Shown one piece after another: positions 48,601-58,883 of a stretch of 64,000 bases of DNA (its first letter is position 1; each line of letters begins with the position of its first letter). The position numbers and the translations under genes were made by a program. The notes under the pieces are model-generated. The model was given only the letters and a program-made list of their open reading frames with translations, had not been told where the DNA came from and did not search any database. The stretch comes from Owenia fusiformis (Eukaryota; Annelida; Polychaeta; Sabellida; Oweniidae): the NCBI GenBank assembly GCA_903813345.2, contig CAIIXF020000011.1, positions 17,033,754 to 17,097,753 of the forward strand. The letters are read 5' to 3'.

Positions 48601-49836
48601 TTTGCCAGGAGCGGTTTCATACAGTAATCTGTTTAAGTCCTTTATCCAACAATAGTGAGACCGTCTCTGGTTAGATAACAAAAGTAGATCCACGTGCTTG
48701 TCAAAACGGTTCGGAGTGATATGAATGGGAAATGTTGTCCCATCGTAACCAAACAGATTAATAGAGATATTATTGTTTCTCTCAAATGTAGGGATGTCGC
48801 CAATTTTCACTGGATATTCTATTCCTGTCATGTCCAAACTTGATTGATATTGTTTATACTTTTGAACGCGAGATGCATGCTTTTGTGTAGGGTGGAGCGC
48901 TGATAAAATAGCCCACAGGAAACACATCTTATCTCTATTCTGTACATTGACTATGGCACGTTTATTCCTTAATCGGACTGGTGTTGGAATATAGCTACTA
49001 CCTCTCAGGGGTTTCCATTGTGCTATATGAAGACGCAGATGAATGACAAAGTCTAATATCCATGAACTACCCTCCCTCTGGTAGGAAATGAAAGAATCAT
49101 ATATTTTCTTGACACTATCTTTCCATGATTCGTCAAGGTCCCCCCGTTTTAAGGCTATTTGACAATGACCTCTGAAATGAGGCCATGCTAATTCAGTCTC
49201 TTCCATCTTTTGCTTTTTAAATTGAACCATAATGGAAGCATACCATTTTATGCCACCCTTCTTCTTCATTTGTTTTTGTAATATTGATTTAACTTTATCC
49301 TCTTTTTCCTTTAGAAAACGCAAAGGATCAAATCTAGAGAGTCCATCTGCATTGATGTTTTTAACAAGTAGTGTTCCCTTCAATGCTTCATCGTCAAAGT
49401 CACACATTTCATCTTCTGACGTATTTGAAGTTTCTGTCTCCATTGGCTCATCCTCGTTTGAGTTGACGTTTTGAGTCGAATCACCGTATGATGTAGATGG
49501 CACTTGTATAATTGGTTCAGTATCTAAGTTACCTTTTGACGATGTATCCACTCCTGCTCCATACTGATTGACATCGTGTGTCTCCATATGATTTTTTAAG
49601 TTGTCTTTTCTGTTAAATTTCCTACTACATATTCCGCATTCATAATTGGACCTTTCGTGTATTTTCTTGTGACGTTTAAGGTCATGACTGTATGTAAATG
49701 ATTTTTGACATGAATCACACTGATATGATGACTTTTGCTGAGCGTGTTCAGTCCTTCTATGTCTTGATAAATGTGTTAAATGGCGATATTCCTTGGCGCA
49801 ATACTGACATTTGTAACTTGTATGTGTAGCAGGCAT
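45673..49836 (-). CDS. Polinton protein-primed DNA polymerase B, five exons, N-terminal zinc fingers
   Basis: The exons are 48204-49836, 48024-48109, 46655-47886, 46256-46549 and 45673-46135. All have GT/AG borders and keep one frame of 1235 codons. Exon 1 has three C2H2 fingers (C10-H31, C40-H60, C67-H87), another near 418-441, exonuclease motif YADFEA near 472, and a CHICKKP...RDHDHVTG motif resembling endonuclease VII/HNH, completed in exon 2. Exon 3 carries exonuclease motifs FIDSYQFL and LKTDVLLL and the polymerase motif DANNLYGWAM. Motif B (KLMNN) ends exon 3; motif C TDTD ends exon 4. All catalytic motifs are present and no stop interrupts them. It replicates the element from a protein primer. 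A splice donor-like GTAAGT overlaps the stop. Confidence 0.9.
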
Positions 49837-50881
49837 CTTGATCCTGTAACTGTAATTGTAATGTATGTAAATACTTTATCTTGACATAATAATAGTATAT
49901 TTTACTTTATTCGTTGATATTTCTATGTATTATACTTTAAACATTGGATTTGCCCCCATACCTACCATTTATTCCAAAATGAATGATATTCCTTCTGTGT
50001 CTGTTGATTATGAATTTTGTTTCACCAATCTTCGTATATAATATTTATATCCAAATATTATTGAAATATTATTCTCTCTATATTCTTAGATCCAGTATTG
50101 TCAAACTTCAACTGTAAAAGAACACTATTATTTTGTTCCGAGATATTTATAATGTAGGATCAGTCCAAATATTTGGAAAGGTGAAACAGGTTAAACTCTT
50201 TCATTTTGGCCTGACACCTTAAAAATAAGTCATATAAATTTACAATACTGACCGTGTGTACTGGACGAGTCCACTTTCCTGAAGCGAGCAAATGAAATAT
50301 GTCTTAAATATTAAATTGTGAATTAAGATTATTTTAACGTGTCTAGGCAGAGGTTATAAGAGAATTTAAAAGATAATAGACAGGGCTGATCTCCTGGTCA
50401 TAACATCCTGTTGCACATGTGCAGAGAAGCTTTATCTGATCAAACTAAAATCAATAAAGTACTTACCAGAGCAATAATCTGAAGGTTTGAAATGCATCCT
50501 ATGTCTAATTCCTACTTGTAAATCAGAGTATATTAATATCAATGATATGTTTTTATATATACTGGGACTGCTAAACGGCCGTTTCGAACTTGGTAATCGA
50601 AGTTGGGTTTATGAGTTTGATTATTCCTTTTTTACGACTTACAGCTGTCAACCTTCTCATCAAATTGCTAGGATTGTACCGTAAGTGCGGGTTGAAGCTA
50701 GATTATAAATTCATGATAAACCATCCATCAATGTTAATGAGACATTTATTGCCCATTAACCCATGTTATTAAACCCATAGAGGCTAATAAGTACCGGGTC
50801 ACGTGGCTTATAAATTGACCAATCACAGCGAGGTCACGTGATTAAAATTGACCAATCAGAGCGCTTATATCTAACTTCCGA
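49837..50881. other. Polinton right interior, non-coding
   Basis: No convincing gene between the polymerase start and the right inverted repeat. The frames at 50487-50772 on the plus strand are short and unrecognised. It probably holds the polymerase promoter and 5' untranslated region. Confidence 0.6.
50797..50860 (-). promoter_or_regulatory. Duplicated E-box and CCAAT motifs
   Basis: Two E-boxes CACGTG (50800-50805, 50835-50840) alternate with two CCAAT boxes (50819-50823, 50852-50856) in a 35-bp tandem unit (GGTCACGTG...ATTGACCAATCA). They lie just inside the right inverted repeat, about 1 kb upstream of the polymerase start. A promoter role is inferred from motif pairing only. Confidence 0.4.
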
Positions 50882-51172
50882 TTTAAAACCTGCCCAGGTC
50901 GATTAAAAAGATGCCTCACTTCCGCTATGATGTCACCCTCTTGCCCAGACAGATTCAAAATGGCTGAACATCCGCTATGATGTCATCAACTTGCCCAGAC
51001 AGAATTCAAAATGGCTGACTTCCTGCCAGGAGATTCGAAATGACTGACTTCCGGTTTAAATGGCTGACTTCCGGTCAAAATGGCTGACTTCCTGTCAAAA
51101 TGGCTGACTTCCGGTTTTAGATGACCAGCCTAGTGACCAGCCTGGGCTGATGGAACCAATTTTCCTACTACT
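50882..51172. repeat. Polinton right terminal inverted repeat (291 bp)
   Basis: Reverse complement of 41652-41942 with a few differences at the inner end (GATTAAAAAG against CTTTGAGTCGG). It ends ...CCTACTACT at 51172, followed by the target duplication GATAGG. Confidence 0.93.
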
Positions 51173-51702
51173 GATAGGGATAGGTGCACGTATATTTTTA
51201 CGCTAATCTTAACCTCCCTATTGACGTTAGTCGTCAACGTAACATACATTAGTAACATAACGGACTTTCGCCAATGTAACAAAAGCGAGGGACTAAACAT
51301 ATGAATTTCATTTACAAAACAAATTCCAAATTGAAGAACTTTATTAAAGCTGGACTTTATTTTTAGCTTTGTGCCGAATCACAATCTGCAACTTGACTTA
51401 TTAGTAGATTTAAATCGGGAAAACAGAAAAACTCGTAACCAGGAAGTTCATCCATTTTATTAATTGACGTTCCGTTAAAATAACTAGTTGTGGGACAGTG
51501 ATTATGCGTCGAAACCCATGAAAAGTGCATATTCTCATGTAACTAGAAGAGTAATAAAACCATAGTTGATACAAGCAAAAGAACCAAAAGGGCATATATC
51601 CTGACTAATCCATTCTTTAAGAACTTTGTTGATAGCTGAGGGTACACATGAGAGTTGAAAATATATTATCTGTCGTAAATTACAAATGAAAGCAGTCCAT
51701 AC

Positions 51703-51999
51703 CCGTTTCTATCACTGGTGTTGAATTTGTGCAATTGGTACTGTTCCGGTCTAGCTCTGCAGTCCTAATTACGGAATACACACAAAATGTATAAAACCTG
51801 GATGGGATCAAATCATTGATATTTTTGTATGTGTATCCTACTGTACGAGGGAATATGGTTTCATAGTTCACAGTGTTCTGATCTATTATGTGCACTGCTC
51901 TATAATGTGTCACAGCATCTTCTTCGTCAAATACGCTCAATGTTATCGTAGTTGATGACGTTATAGCCTTAGCACCAATAGCCCTGGGTTTATTAGGAA
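51703..51999 (-). CDS. FN3-domain exon (type C), first FN3 of RPTP-like copy B
   Basis: A 297-bp exon (99 codons, phase 1-1) has acceptor tttattttag/TTCC and donor ACGG/gtatgg. It opens PNKPRAIGA, then TTITLSV, THYRAVH, and RFYTFCVYSVIRTAE with CTNSTP before the donor. Like its paralogue at 12403-12693 it lacks the usual strand-B Trp and has two Cys that may pair. It joins the 25-bp microexon (phase 1), so it is the most N-terminal FN3 of the receptor. Confidence 0.87.
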
Positions 52000-52337
52000 C
52001 TAAAATAAATTGACAATAGTATATATCATCAGGCATCAAGACTCATTCATAAATTAAAAGATTAAGTACCAACTGCACTGGGCTTATTTGGAACTTAAAG
52101 TGACTAACAATATAAGATATAAAAGGCATTAAGACACATTCATAAAGAAATGATTCAAATCTCCAATTAATCCCTTATTTTAGTTCTTTAAGTGAATATA
52201 AACGTTTGCGATTACGATTAATCTTTACTTGTATGAACATACAAGTTCATTATTTAATAAAGCTAAGAATCGTTCTATTTTATTATGAATATTACAATGT
52301 GTGTTTCTCGGATTTGAATTCCCCACAATATATGCAC

Positions 52338-52589
52338 TACTGGGTGTGTCAAAAAAAGAAAACCGAGACTTAATCGCTTATTCCTCAAATATGAATAATG
52401 AGTGGAACATTTCACAGCTATTATGTAATAGGTTATGATGTCATCTTTCTTACGATACCAAGTCTATCTTTTTTCTTTAACGAATGTTGAGATTTAGGTG
52501 ACCATGTCAGAAATGGGTTTGTGCCACTTTTTCTTTCATAAATGACTGAACAATGAGCTATTAAAATGTCTTTTTTGAGACGCCCTGTA
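52338..52589. mobile_element. Probable small mariner-like MITE
   Basis: TACTGGGTGTGTCAAAAAAA at the left is imperfectly inverted at the right (CTTTTTTGAGACGCCCTGTA). Length about 250 bp. No coding capacity. Confidence 0.45.
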
Positions 52590-52647
52590 GAATGCATGTC
52601 CGTCAACTAGACCACTGATTTATCTTGGTAACAGTGCATTAACTTAC

Positions 52648-52672
52648 CGCTTTTAGGAGACGCAGCGTAAAC
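52648..52672 (-). CDS. 25-bp microexon, RPTP-like copy B
   Basis: It lies between acceptor tttatcacag and donor gtaagt. Read in phase 0 it encodes VYAASPKS plus one base, leaving phase 1 into the FN3 exon at 51999. Same length and phases as 13357-13381. VYAA directly after the hydrophobic stretch is a plausible signal-peptidase site, so the microexon probably encodes the mature N-terminus. Confidence 0.82.
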
Positions 52673-52873
52673 CTGTGATAAAAAAGAATTAACATATCAT
52701 TAGACCAGTAGTTACATAAATAACATAATACATCAACATTTTACAGGGGGAAATATCGTATCTTGTAAATTTCAAAAACAGATCTTAAACAATAAATAAT
52801 GAAAAACAAATATCTATCGCATCGATTGGTTGATTTATGTTTGCAAAAATCATGCAATTGACATAAATTGATA

Positions 52874-53276
52874 TACATGGTGGTCCAAAAAGGTGAACCC
52901 TTCCAGCAAGCTATATCTTAGTTTTAACTTGCATTCATATTCTCACATGTTTAGAAGAAAGTCTAACATTTTTATTGGTACCACAAAGGTCACTCAGTCT
53001 TTCAAAAGTTACATGGATTCCATGGATTTAGGCACGTTGATCAACTTGGAATTCGTATTGCAGCAGTTATCAACAACCTTGGAGCATTGATTGAGTACAC
53101 CATACATAATAAGGCATGTCTGTTGATGTCACGTAACTTTTGAAAGTCTGAGTGACCTTTGTGAACGACAAAAATGTTAGACTTTCCTTTACACATGTGA
53201 GAATATTAGCCCATGAATGCAAGTAATAACTGAGAAATAGCTTGTTACAAGGGTTCACCTTTTGGACCACCCTGTA
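52874..53276. mobile_element. Mariner-type MITE in intron 1 of copy B
   Basis: The ends TACATGGTGGTCCAAAAAGG (left) and CCTTTTGGACCACCCTGTA (right) are inverted, with about 150-bp arms (AAAGTCTAACATTTTT / AAAAATGTTAGACTTT; CACTCAGTCTTTCAAAAGTT inverted). It accounts for most of the length of intron 1. Confidence 0.8.
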
Positions 53277-53396
53277 AATTATCCTCTCAGAACTGTGAAA
53301 GATTGACTTTGGCAATTCCATGCTCTATTGTAGCCTTGAGTAATGGATGTTGACAAATACGAAATGATTTCTGAAAAAACAGAATAGCCTACGTAC

Positions 53397-53474
53397 CTGT
53401 TGGCTGATGACTGTTATGGTGAATAATACTCTGATGCCAACGACAGCACGAATGGACCGACCCTTGAAGAACAT
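53397..53474 (-). CDS. Signal-peptide first exon, RPTP-like copy B
   Basis: The exon encodes 26 residues from the ATG at 53474 to CAG/gtacgt in phase 0. A basic start (MFFKGRSIR) is followed by a hydrophobic core VGIRVLFTITVIS and QQ, a standard secretory signal. It splices in frame to the microexon at 52672. Its sequence differs from the 13.67- and 57.38-kb signal exons, but the hydrophobic VTSAVISVQ / TVISQQ ends align. The first ATG in a sensible context was chosen; the 5' untranslated region is not delimited. Confidence 0.8.
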
Positions 53475-53807
53475 GGTTGTGTCCGTAAGGATATGTTGCA
53501 GACAAATACGTTTTTAAAGTTGGACAGGTAAACATAATTTCAATTAAACGGTATCATTGGACTTTGAAATCCAATAAAAATACAATTAATTCACTACAAC
53601 ACGATCATTCGCAAAAATGATTTAAAATCCATGCCAAATGACATTCATATTTGATTATTTAGATTTTCATCCAGTTTCTCCAAATCTTGATTTCTCAAAG
53701 TCTTTTTGACCATTTGCTTGTCAAATATACACCCGAAATTATTGACATGTCCACAATATCAATTTCATCGATCCAGTATTTAAGTAAACTACACTTTTAT
53801 TTGCATT

Positions 53808-54131
53808 AACATTCCTTAGTATTTTAGAATTCTTTTTATGTAGTGAGTTGAATCGCCAATTGTATGGGTTTATCGGCAGAACGAAGAGGTTTTCGTTTTT
53901 GATAGCAATATTTGTGTGTAATATTTAACTTATTTCAACTGTCAAATTCCTCCATTTAGTTCCCGGCATGCACCAGCCATAAGGGAAATCCCTGGGGAAT
54001 TCCCCTTCCGACATTTTGAAAATTGCTGACATATTTCCGATGTAAAAACTAAAATCTCTTCGTTCTGCCGATAAACCCATACAATTGGCGATCTAACAAC
54101 ATAAAAAGAATTCTAAAATACTAAGGAATGT
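53808..54131. repeat. Foldback repeat, about 320 bp
   Basis: The arm 53808-53893 (ACATTCCTTAGTATTTTAGA) is inverted at 54053-54131, with TATGGGTTTATCGGCAGAAC shared inverted. No coding content. Confidence 0.75.
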
Positions 54132-55019
54132 ATCAAGGTAGGTCATTTAGGTGTGCAATGCGTAGTATTTTCTCCAACTTTGTAAAAACATTGACTGACC
54201 AATGATTCGCGCGTACGACCACAATCTAAAGGGGTCGTAGGATGCGATAATATACAAGGTGGGTCAAAATGTCAGCATTATTCTATAATTGTAAATAATG
54301 CATGAATATTAATAATATTTTTGCATAGAGAATGCATGAATTAACTAGTTATTTTTTATATGAATTCGATTATCGACTTTCGAGAAAACATTTTAATTTG
54401 ACGTCTCAATCTTTAGTTACAGTATCGACACAAATATGGGGGATACGATGGATTTGTCAATAACAAAAAAATGGAAAACTGGTAGGCCTGGTTTGACAAA
54501 AAGTTAATTAGTCAAATAATATATTTTTGGTTATGAAGATTAGCAAAGTATAAAATTTAATTCATCTTATTTGTTTTATGGTGTGATTATAATAATTACA
54601 TTATTTGTCAAGAAATAGCTTCAAAATATACAGGAGGTATAAGTAATTTATTTTTTTTGCTTTTGAATGAGTAGTACCCCGGACAGGTTGTATGATGCAT
54701 TCATTTTTTTACTCTATATTTGCAATAGAAAAACCATTCTTATTAAAATTTTCATATTTTATTCTGGAGACAATTTCCAACATGGAAAAAAATATTTTAT
54801 CGAAATTCCCAATTTTATGATTTTGACGGGCTTTTTTCAAAAACACTACACTGTCAATGAAATACAGATTTTTGCTTGAACAATTGAACTTTTAACGTCA
54901 TTTCAAATGTTGTCTGGCTATTGAATTTCCAGCCGCCTTAAGTCTTTCCAGATATATCTGTTGCCATATTAATGATTATGGCTGAATATTGTTATTAACT
55001 TGAGTCATATTCAATATTA

Positions 55020-55431
55020 TTACAGTGCATTAGGCCAATAAAAACTTGTTGCTCTGGGTCTCGTTTTGTGAAGATTTCCCTACATTGAGCCCAGATAGAG
55101 GAGGTCAATCTTCTTGTCCACGGACATGACTTCAACCCGATCAAACTGTTCAATATTGTCCAAAATGAAGTAAAACATTAAGAATCTCCAGTTTCAAGTA
55201 TTCTTGGCATTAGATCCTTCAGAGATGTTAATATAGCTGTGTCAATATAGCTGTTCATCATGAAATTGTCAGGGAGACCTGACATTTTAAAATCAGGGTA
55301 CTATTTACATGCCACAGGCTTGCATGCTGAATGACGGAGGCGGAAAAACCCAGTGGAGAAAAAGGTGCGTTTTCAGAGGAAACGTGACCCAGAGTGACAA
55401 GTTTTTCATTGGCCTAATGCACTGTAATAAT
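55020..55431. mobile_element. MITE with 41-bp inverted repeats
   Basis: The ends are ATTACAGTGCATTAGGCCAA and its reverse complement, followed inside by ACTTGTTGCTCTGGGTC / GACCCAGAGTGACAAGT. AATATT lies just outside both ends. About 410 bp, non-coding. Confidence 0.78.
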
Positions 55432-55438
55432 ATTAGGC

Positions 55439-55672
55439 CTATTGAATATGAGAAACTGTTGCTGTAGTGTTCATTTCGTCCGTGAGGTTATTGTCTGCCA
55501 TTCTAATGGCATCTATCAAACTCGATTCATTTTCAGAGTCTAGATCAATGTCCGATTCGTCGAAAATATCTGATACTTCATTGGTTTTAGTTCTCAGGTT
55601 ATATCTCTTTGCCATTTTAATACCACTCTTTACACTGAACGAAGAGTTTATAGCAGGATGACGCAATGTCAC
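55439..55672 (-). other. Open frame with acidic segment, possible transposase N-terminus
   Basis: The 77-codon frame includes MAKRYNLRTK followed by an acidic stretch SDIDLDSENESS. A basic YNLR motif plus acidic run resembles N-termini of some DNA-transposon proteins, but nothing more specific can be seen, and the frame stops at the MITE edge. It may be a truncated remnant. Confidence 0.25.
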
Positions 55673-55960
55673 AAGGTTTTCACATTAATTTCGAACAATT
55701 TACACTGAACGAAAAGAGTTTATAGTAAGATGACGCAACGTCACAATATTTTCTCAATATTTTTTGGGCGATAATAGGGATATATATCAAATTTATCAAA
55801 ATATCTTTAAAAAACGATCTGTTTAGATTACTGTTTGTCACAAACCCCGCGTAATATCCTTCCTAGGAACTTTAAGTGTCTCTCAATGGTATATCTAGTC
55901 CGTTTCACTCATTATATATCACCAAAATGTTGAATTAGAACCAGTACCGCATTTTACGTC

Positions 55961-56326
55961 TTGCAGTTATGCCGGATTACGCTACGCTCTCCTATTTGTA
56001 TTGAACGTATAAGCGCCCACAATCTAGAGATAGAGAGAGGCCGATATACAAAACCAATTACTGATCTTAATAGTCGATTTTGTAAAATATGCAAGGCCTC
56101 GGTTATAGAAGATGAAACACACTTTTTATTCAAATGTAAAAAATTGGAGTTTATCAGAAAATCCCATATTGAAAAACTTGAAAACCTGTGTCGTAATTTT
56201 AAAAACATGAATGACCACCAAAAGACAATTTTTCTATTGACGAGTGAGGGGATCATATTAAAAGAATCTGCTGACATGATAAAGTATCTAATGATTGGTA
56301 GAGACAGGATTCTTATATCAAAGTAA
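55961..56326 (+). pseudogene. Non-LTR retrotransposon 3' end (zf-RVT-like C-terminus)
   Basis: A 121-codon frame contains RISAHNLEIERGRYTKP, RFCKIC, EDETHFLFKC and KYLMIGRD. The first blocks plus the CxxC...HFLxxC pattern are typical of the C-terminal region after the reverse transcriptase in Jockey/CR1-type elements found in many invertebrates. The frame ends in a normal stop, followed by about 130 bp of A/T-rich 3' tail ending in TATTATTATAATA. The element is 5'-truncated, the usual fate of LINE insertions. Confidence 0.75.
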
Positions 56327-57098
56327 CATTTTATATGTCATTTGAAGAATGTAATCCTATTTTCTTTACTTTATTGCCTATATTTACTGTTATTGAAAAT
56401 TGTATATTGGATGTACGTTTGGCCCTAAAAGGGCATCAGTACTAATAAAATCCTATTATTATAATATATGACAAAAATGAATAACAATAATCGGCCATAA
56501 TTGATATGGCATCAAATATATCTGGAAAGACTTTAGGCGGCCAAAAATTCAATAACTAGACAATCTTTAAAATGACGTTAAAAGTTTACTTGTTCAAGCA
56601 AAACCTGTATTTTATTGACAGTGGAGTGTTTTTGAAAAAAGCCTATCAAAATCATAAAATTAAGAATTTCGTTAAAATATTATTTTTCCATGTTGGAAAT
56701 TGTCTCCAGAATAAAATATGAAAATTTTAATAAGAATGGTTGTTCTATTGCAAATATAGAGTAAAAAATGACTGCATCATACAACCTGTCCGGGGTACTA
56801 TGTATACTATTTTTTAATGTTTTGTGAAGGGTTTTCTTTTTGATGGACCTATAATATACCATTTTCTCATGGAAGCTAATCAAAGAAATTACTTTCATTT
56901 TTTACGTGGAATTTAATGCAGCGTTACTGTAGGTCCATCCTTCCTGCATGTTCATATAGATGGCAGGTAACCTCAAATAAACATGATTGGTTCATTATTC
57001 TAACAATAACACGTATTCGTACAGTTTTTTTAAACAGCCCTTACATTATTGTGGATTTGATAACATGACGCTTTATACAGGTAGTGTTTAATACTTAC

Positions 57099-57383
57099 AA
57101 GTTTAAGATTAACCCATATCGATCTAGAATTCGAAAAGAATAAACGAATATAGATTATAAATTAAAAAAAACTTTGACACATGCAGTTGGTGTGAATACA
57201 TTAACAACTAATCTCTATATTCAATGATAATAGATGTGAGGACATACAGTGGAATGCGGAAATATATTGTGTATAATATTTGAATATTAACACGTAACTT
57301 GTGTCAAACAAAATAGATGTTGTCCTTACCTGTACACTGATGACTGCACTTGTGACAACAAACCAAAGGATGTAGTTGCTCAT
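57099..57383 (-). pseudogene. Broken RPTP start cassette (signal exon plus microexon)
   Basis: The signal exon 57330-57383 (MSNYILWFVVTSAVISVQ, donor CAG/gtaagg) is intact and nearly identical to the 13.6-kb one. The 25-bp microexon at 57099-57123 keeps its acceptor (aattctag) and a donor (gtaagt), but in phase 0 it reads IDMG then a TAA stop. The cassette therefore cannot start a full-length receptor in the normal frame. It lies upstream of the intact copy B cassette at 53.4 kb and is best read as a decayed duplicate. Confidence 0.75.
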
Positions 57384-57544
57384 AGTTTAACGAAAGTATT
57401 GATGCCCATGACGGCGAATTAAGTTAACCATTTAAATGTATTATTGAACTTTGAAGTTAAGAAAATGGTGTCGAGCAGTAATGTCTGATTATCAAGATAC
57501 GTGATGTAGCAGGTCGTACCTTAATAAAAAATAATGACTTCACT

Positions 57545-57600
57545 TGTGACAATTAACCAAACAATTTTGTTGCTCGGTTTAACGAAAGTATTGATGACGA
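57545..57600 (-). pseudogene. Further partial copy of the signal exon
   Basis: Part of a roughly 210-bp local duplication (about 57360-57535 and 57540-57706). The hydrophobic core survives as IVWLIVTSEVI, but the donor is lost and there is no ATG. Confidence 0.55.
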
Positions 57601-57706
57601 TGATGGCAGATCTTAAGTTAACCATTTAAATGTATTATTGAACTTTGAAGTTAAGAAAGTGGTATCGAACAGTAATGCCTTATAATCGAGATACGTGATC
57701 CAATAC

Positions 57707-58006
57707 CAGGGCCGTCAGATGGGGGGGGTGCGATGGGTGCGACCGCACCCCCCTTTGTTGCCCCCCAAAATAAATATTGTAGTTTTTTTTCATTGACTCA
57801 TACACTTTGAAAGTACCCAGAAAGCACCAAATAGCATCTTAAAATTGTAAAATTTTCTAGGGGTATTGGCCACCCCTCACACCCCCCACAAAACAATGAA
57901 AAAGTTTTTATTTTAGTGTTTTGTCTCAGACACTTTTAAAGTGCCCAGACATCATCAAATAGCTCCTTGATATAGTTAGTGTTTCTGGGGGAAGGTACGA
58001 CGTATT
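57707..58006. mobile_element. 300-bp insertion with G/C-rich 5' end
   Basis: Absent from the paralogous site at about 13830. ATAC flanks both sides (57703-57706 and 58007-58010), consistent with a 4-bp target duplication. It starts CAGGGCCGTCAGATGGGGGG and contains a G-run and C-runs. Class unknown. Confidence 0.55.
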
Positions 58007-58683
58007 ATACGTCGTACCTTGATAAAACTATTTACAAACAAAATTGATTTTTGAGATATATGGTTGCCAATAAAGTAATGAGATAAAGATAAGTATATCT
58101 TTCGAAGTTCAGCTGTGCCGATGGTATAATATCTAAAAGGTGGCTTTTGCATAGATATTGTATAATAATTTGATTAAAGATTAACAATTTGATAATCAAT
58201 CTGATGATGTATCTCGTAAACATAATCATATTTTACTTATTATTCCAAGGAAAACAAACATTTCAAATATGTATTAACATCAATCAAAATCAAGAATATT
58301 CATCTGTGATTGGACTTTAGGCTGAGATACTAGGAATGTTTTCTTTTGACTTGGAATTTATTATTTTGCTTTCAAAACTTTCAAAATAGAACATGGTCAT
58401 ACTGATGACTGGGGGGAGTTAGTGGTAATGATTTACTGAGTAGAAAATACCCGATGCATATATATACACACACACTGCGTATTAATTATAAACAAAACAA
58501 ACTGTAGTGATATGTGAATTATTATTTATATTTAAGCAAATAATTGTCATGCAACATCTAATCATGTTTTTGTACAAGTAATCATATATGTTTAAAATTT
58601 CATAATTGTGTAACAGAGCGAATATCCTCTAATTAATGAGCTATCAACAGATGGGGCGGGACAAATAGTGATCTTTGTAAAAT

Positions 58684-58812
58684 TTACAATTGAGGGTGCA
58701 TAGTACTTTGAATTCGCCATTGATCCACATGCTCTCTTATGACCTCCATACTATTACATGGCACCACGTACATATGTGTATCCCCATCATCGAATACATC
58801 GTGAAAGATGAG
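58684..58812 (-). other. Duplicate of the small conserved open frame
   Basis: The counterpart of 14502-14630, also open for 42 codons, with changes such as P to H and Y to C. Too few differences to judge selection by eye. Confidence 0.25.
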
Positions 58813-58883
58813 TTACAGAAATCAAATTATCATAATTCAGTTGTTATTTTCATCAAATTTTAATTGGTATCAAATATTTATAA

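Larger units (their letters stand above)
41652..51172. mobile_element. Polinton/Maverick element, 9.5 kb
   Basis: The boundaries are defined by inverted repeats starting AGTAGTAGGAAAATTGG and a 6-bp duplication GATAGG (41646-41651 and 51173-51178). The 6-bp duplication and the AG...CT ends are the Polinton pattern. All genes are on the minus strand: polymerase B, ATPase, integrase. I see no capsid, minor capsid or maturation-protease gene. Total length is short for the family (usually 15-20 kb). The open frames and near-identical terminal repeats indicate a young insertion. Confidence 0.92.
40923..51220. mobile_element. TAGGGAG-ended transposon copy 2, split by the Polinton
   Basis: The left part, 40923-41651, and right part, 51173-51220, together match 29848-31572 in reverse orientation. 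The match is interrupted exactly by the Polinton and lacks about 950 bp found in copy 1. Copy 1 keeps the uninterrupted ACGGATAGGGATAGGT-type target sequence near 29890 (on the other strand), which gives an empty site. Confidence 0.85.
54671..56800. mobile_element. Long inverted-repeat element with nested insertions
   Basis: Arms of about 330-350 bp (54671-55020 and 56460-56800) are inverted copies beginning TAGTACCCCGGACAGGTTGT. Between them are a MITE (55020-55431), a short minus-strand frame (55439-55672) and a LINE 3' end (55961-56460). The layered insertions suggest an old element. Confidence 0.72.

Noticed and set aside
42646-49474. Several 60-120 codon frames on either strand within the Polinton (for example 43658-44014, 48157-48489)
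   Set aside because: They overlap well-supported integrase, ATPase and polymerase exons in other frames and show no motifs.
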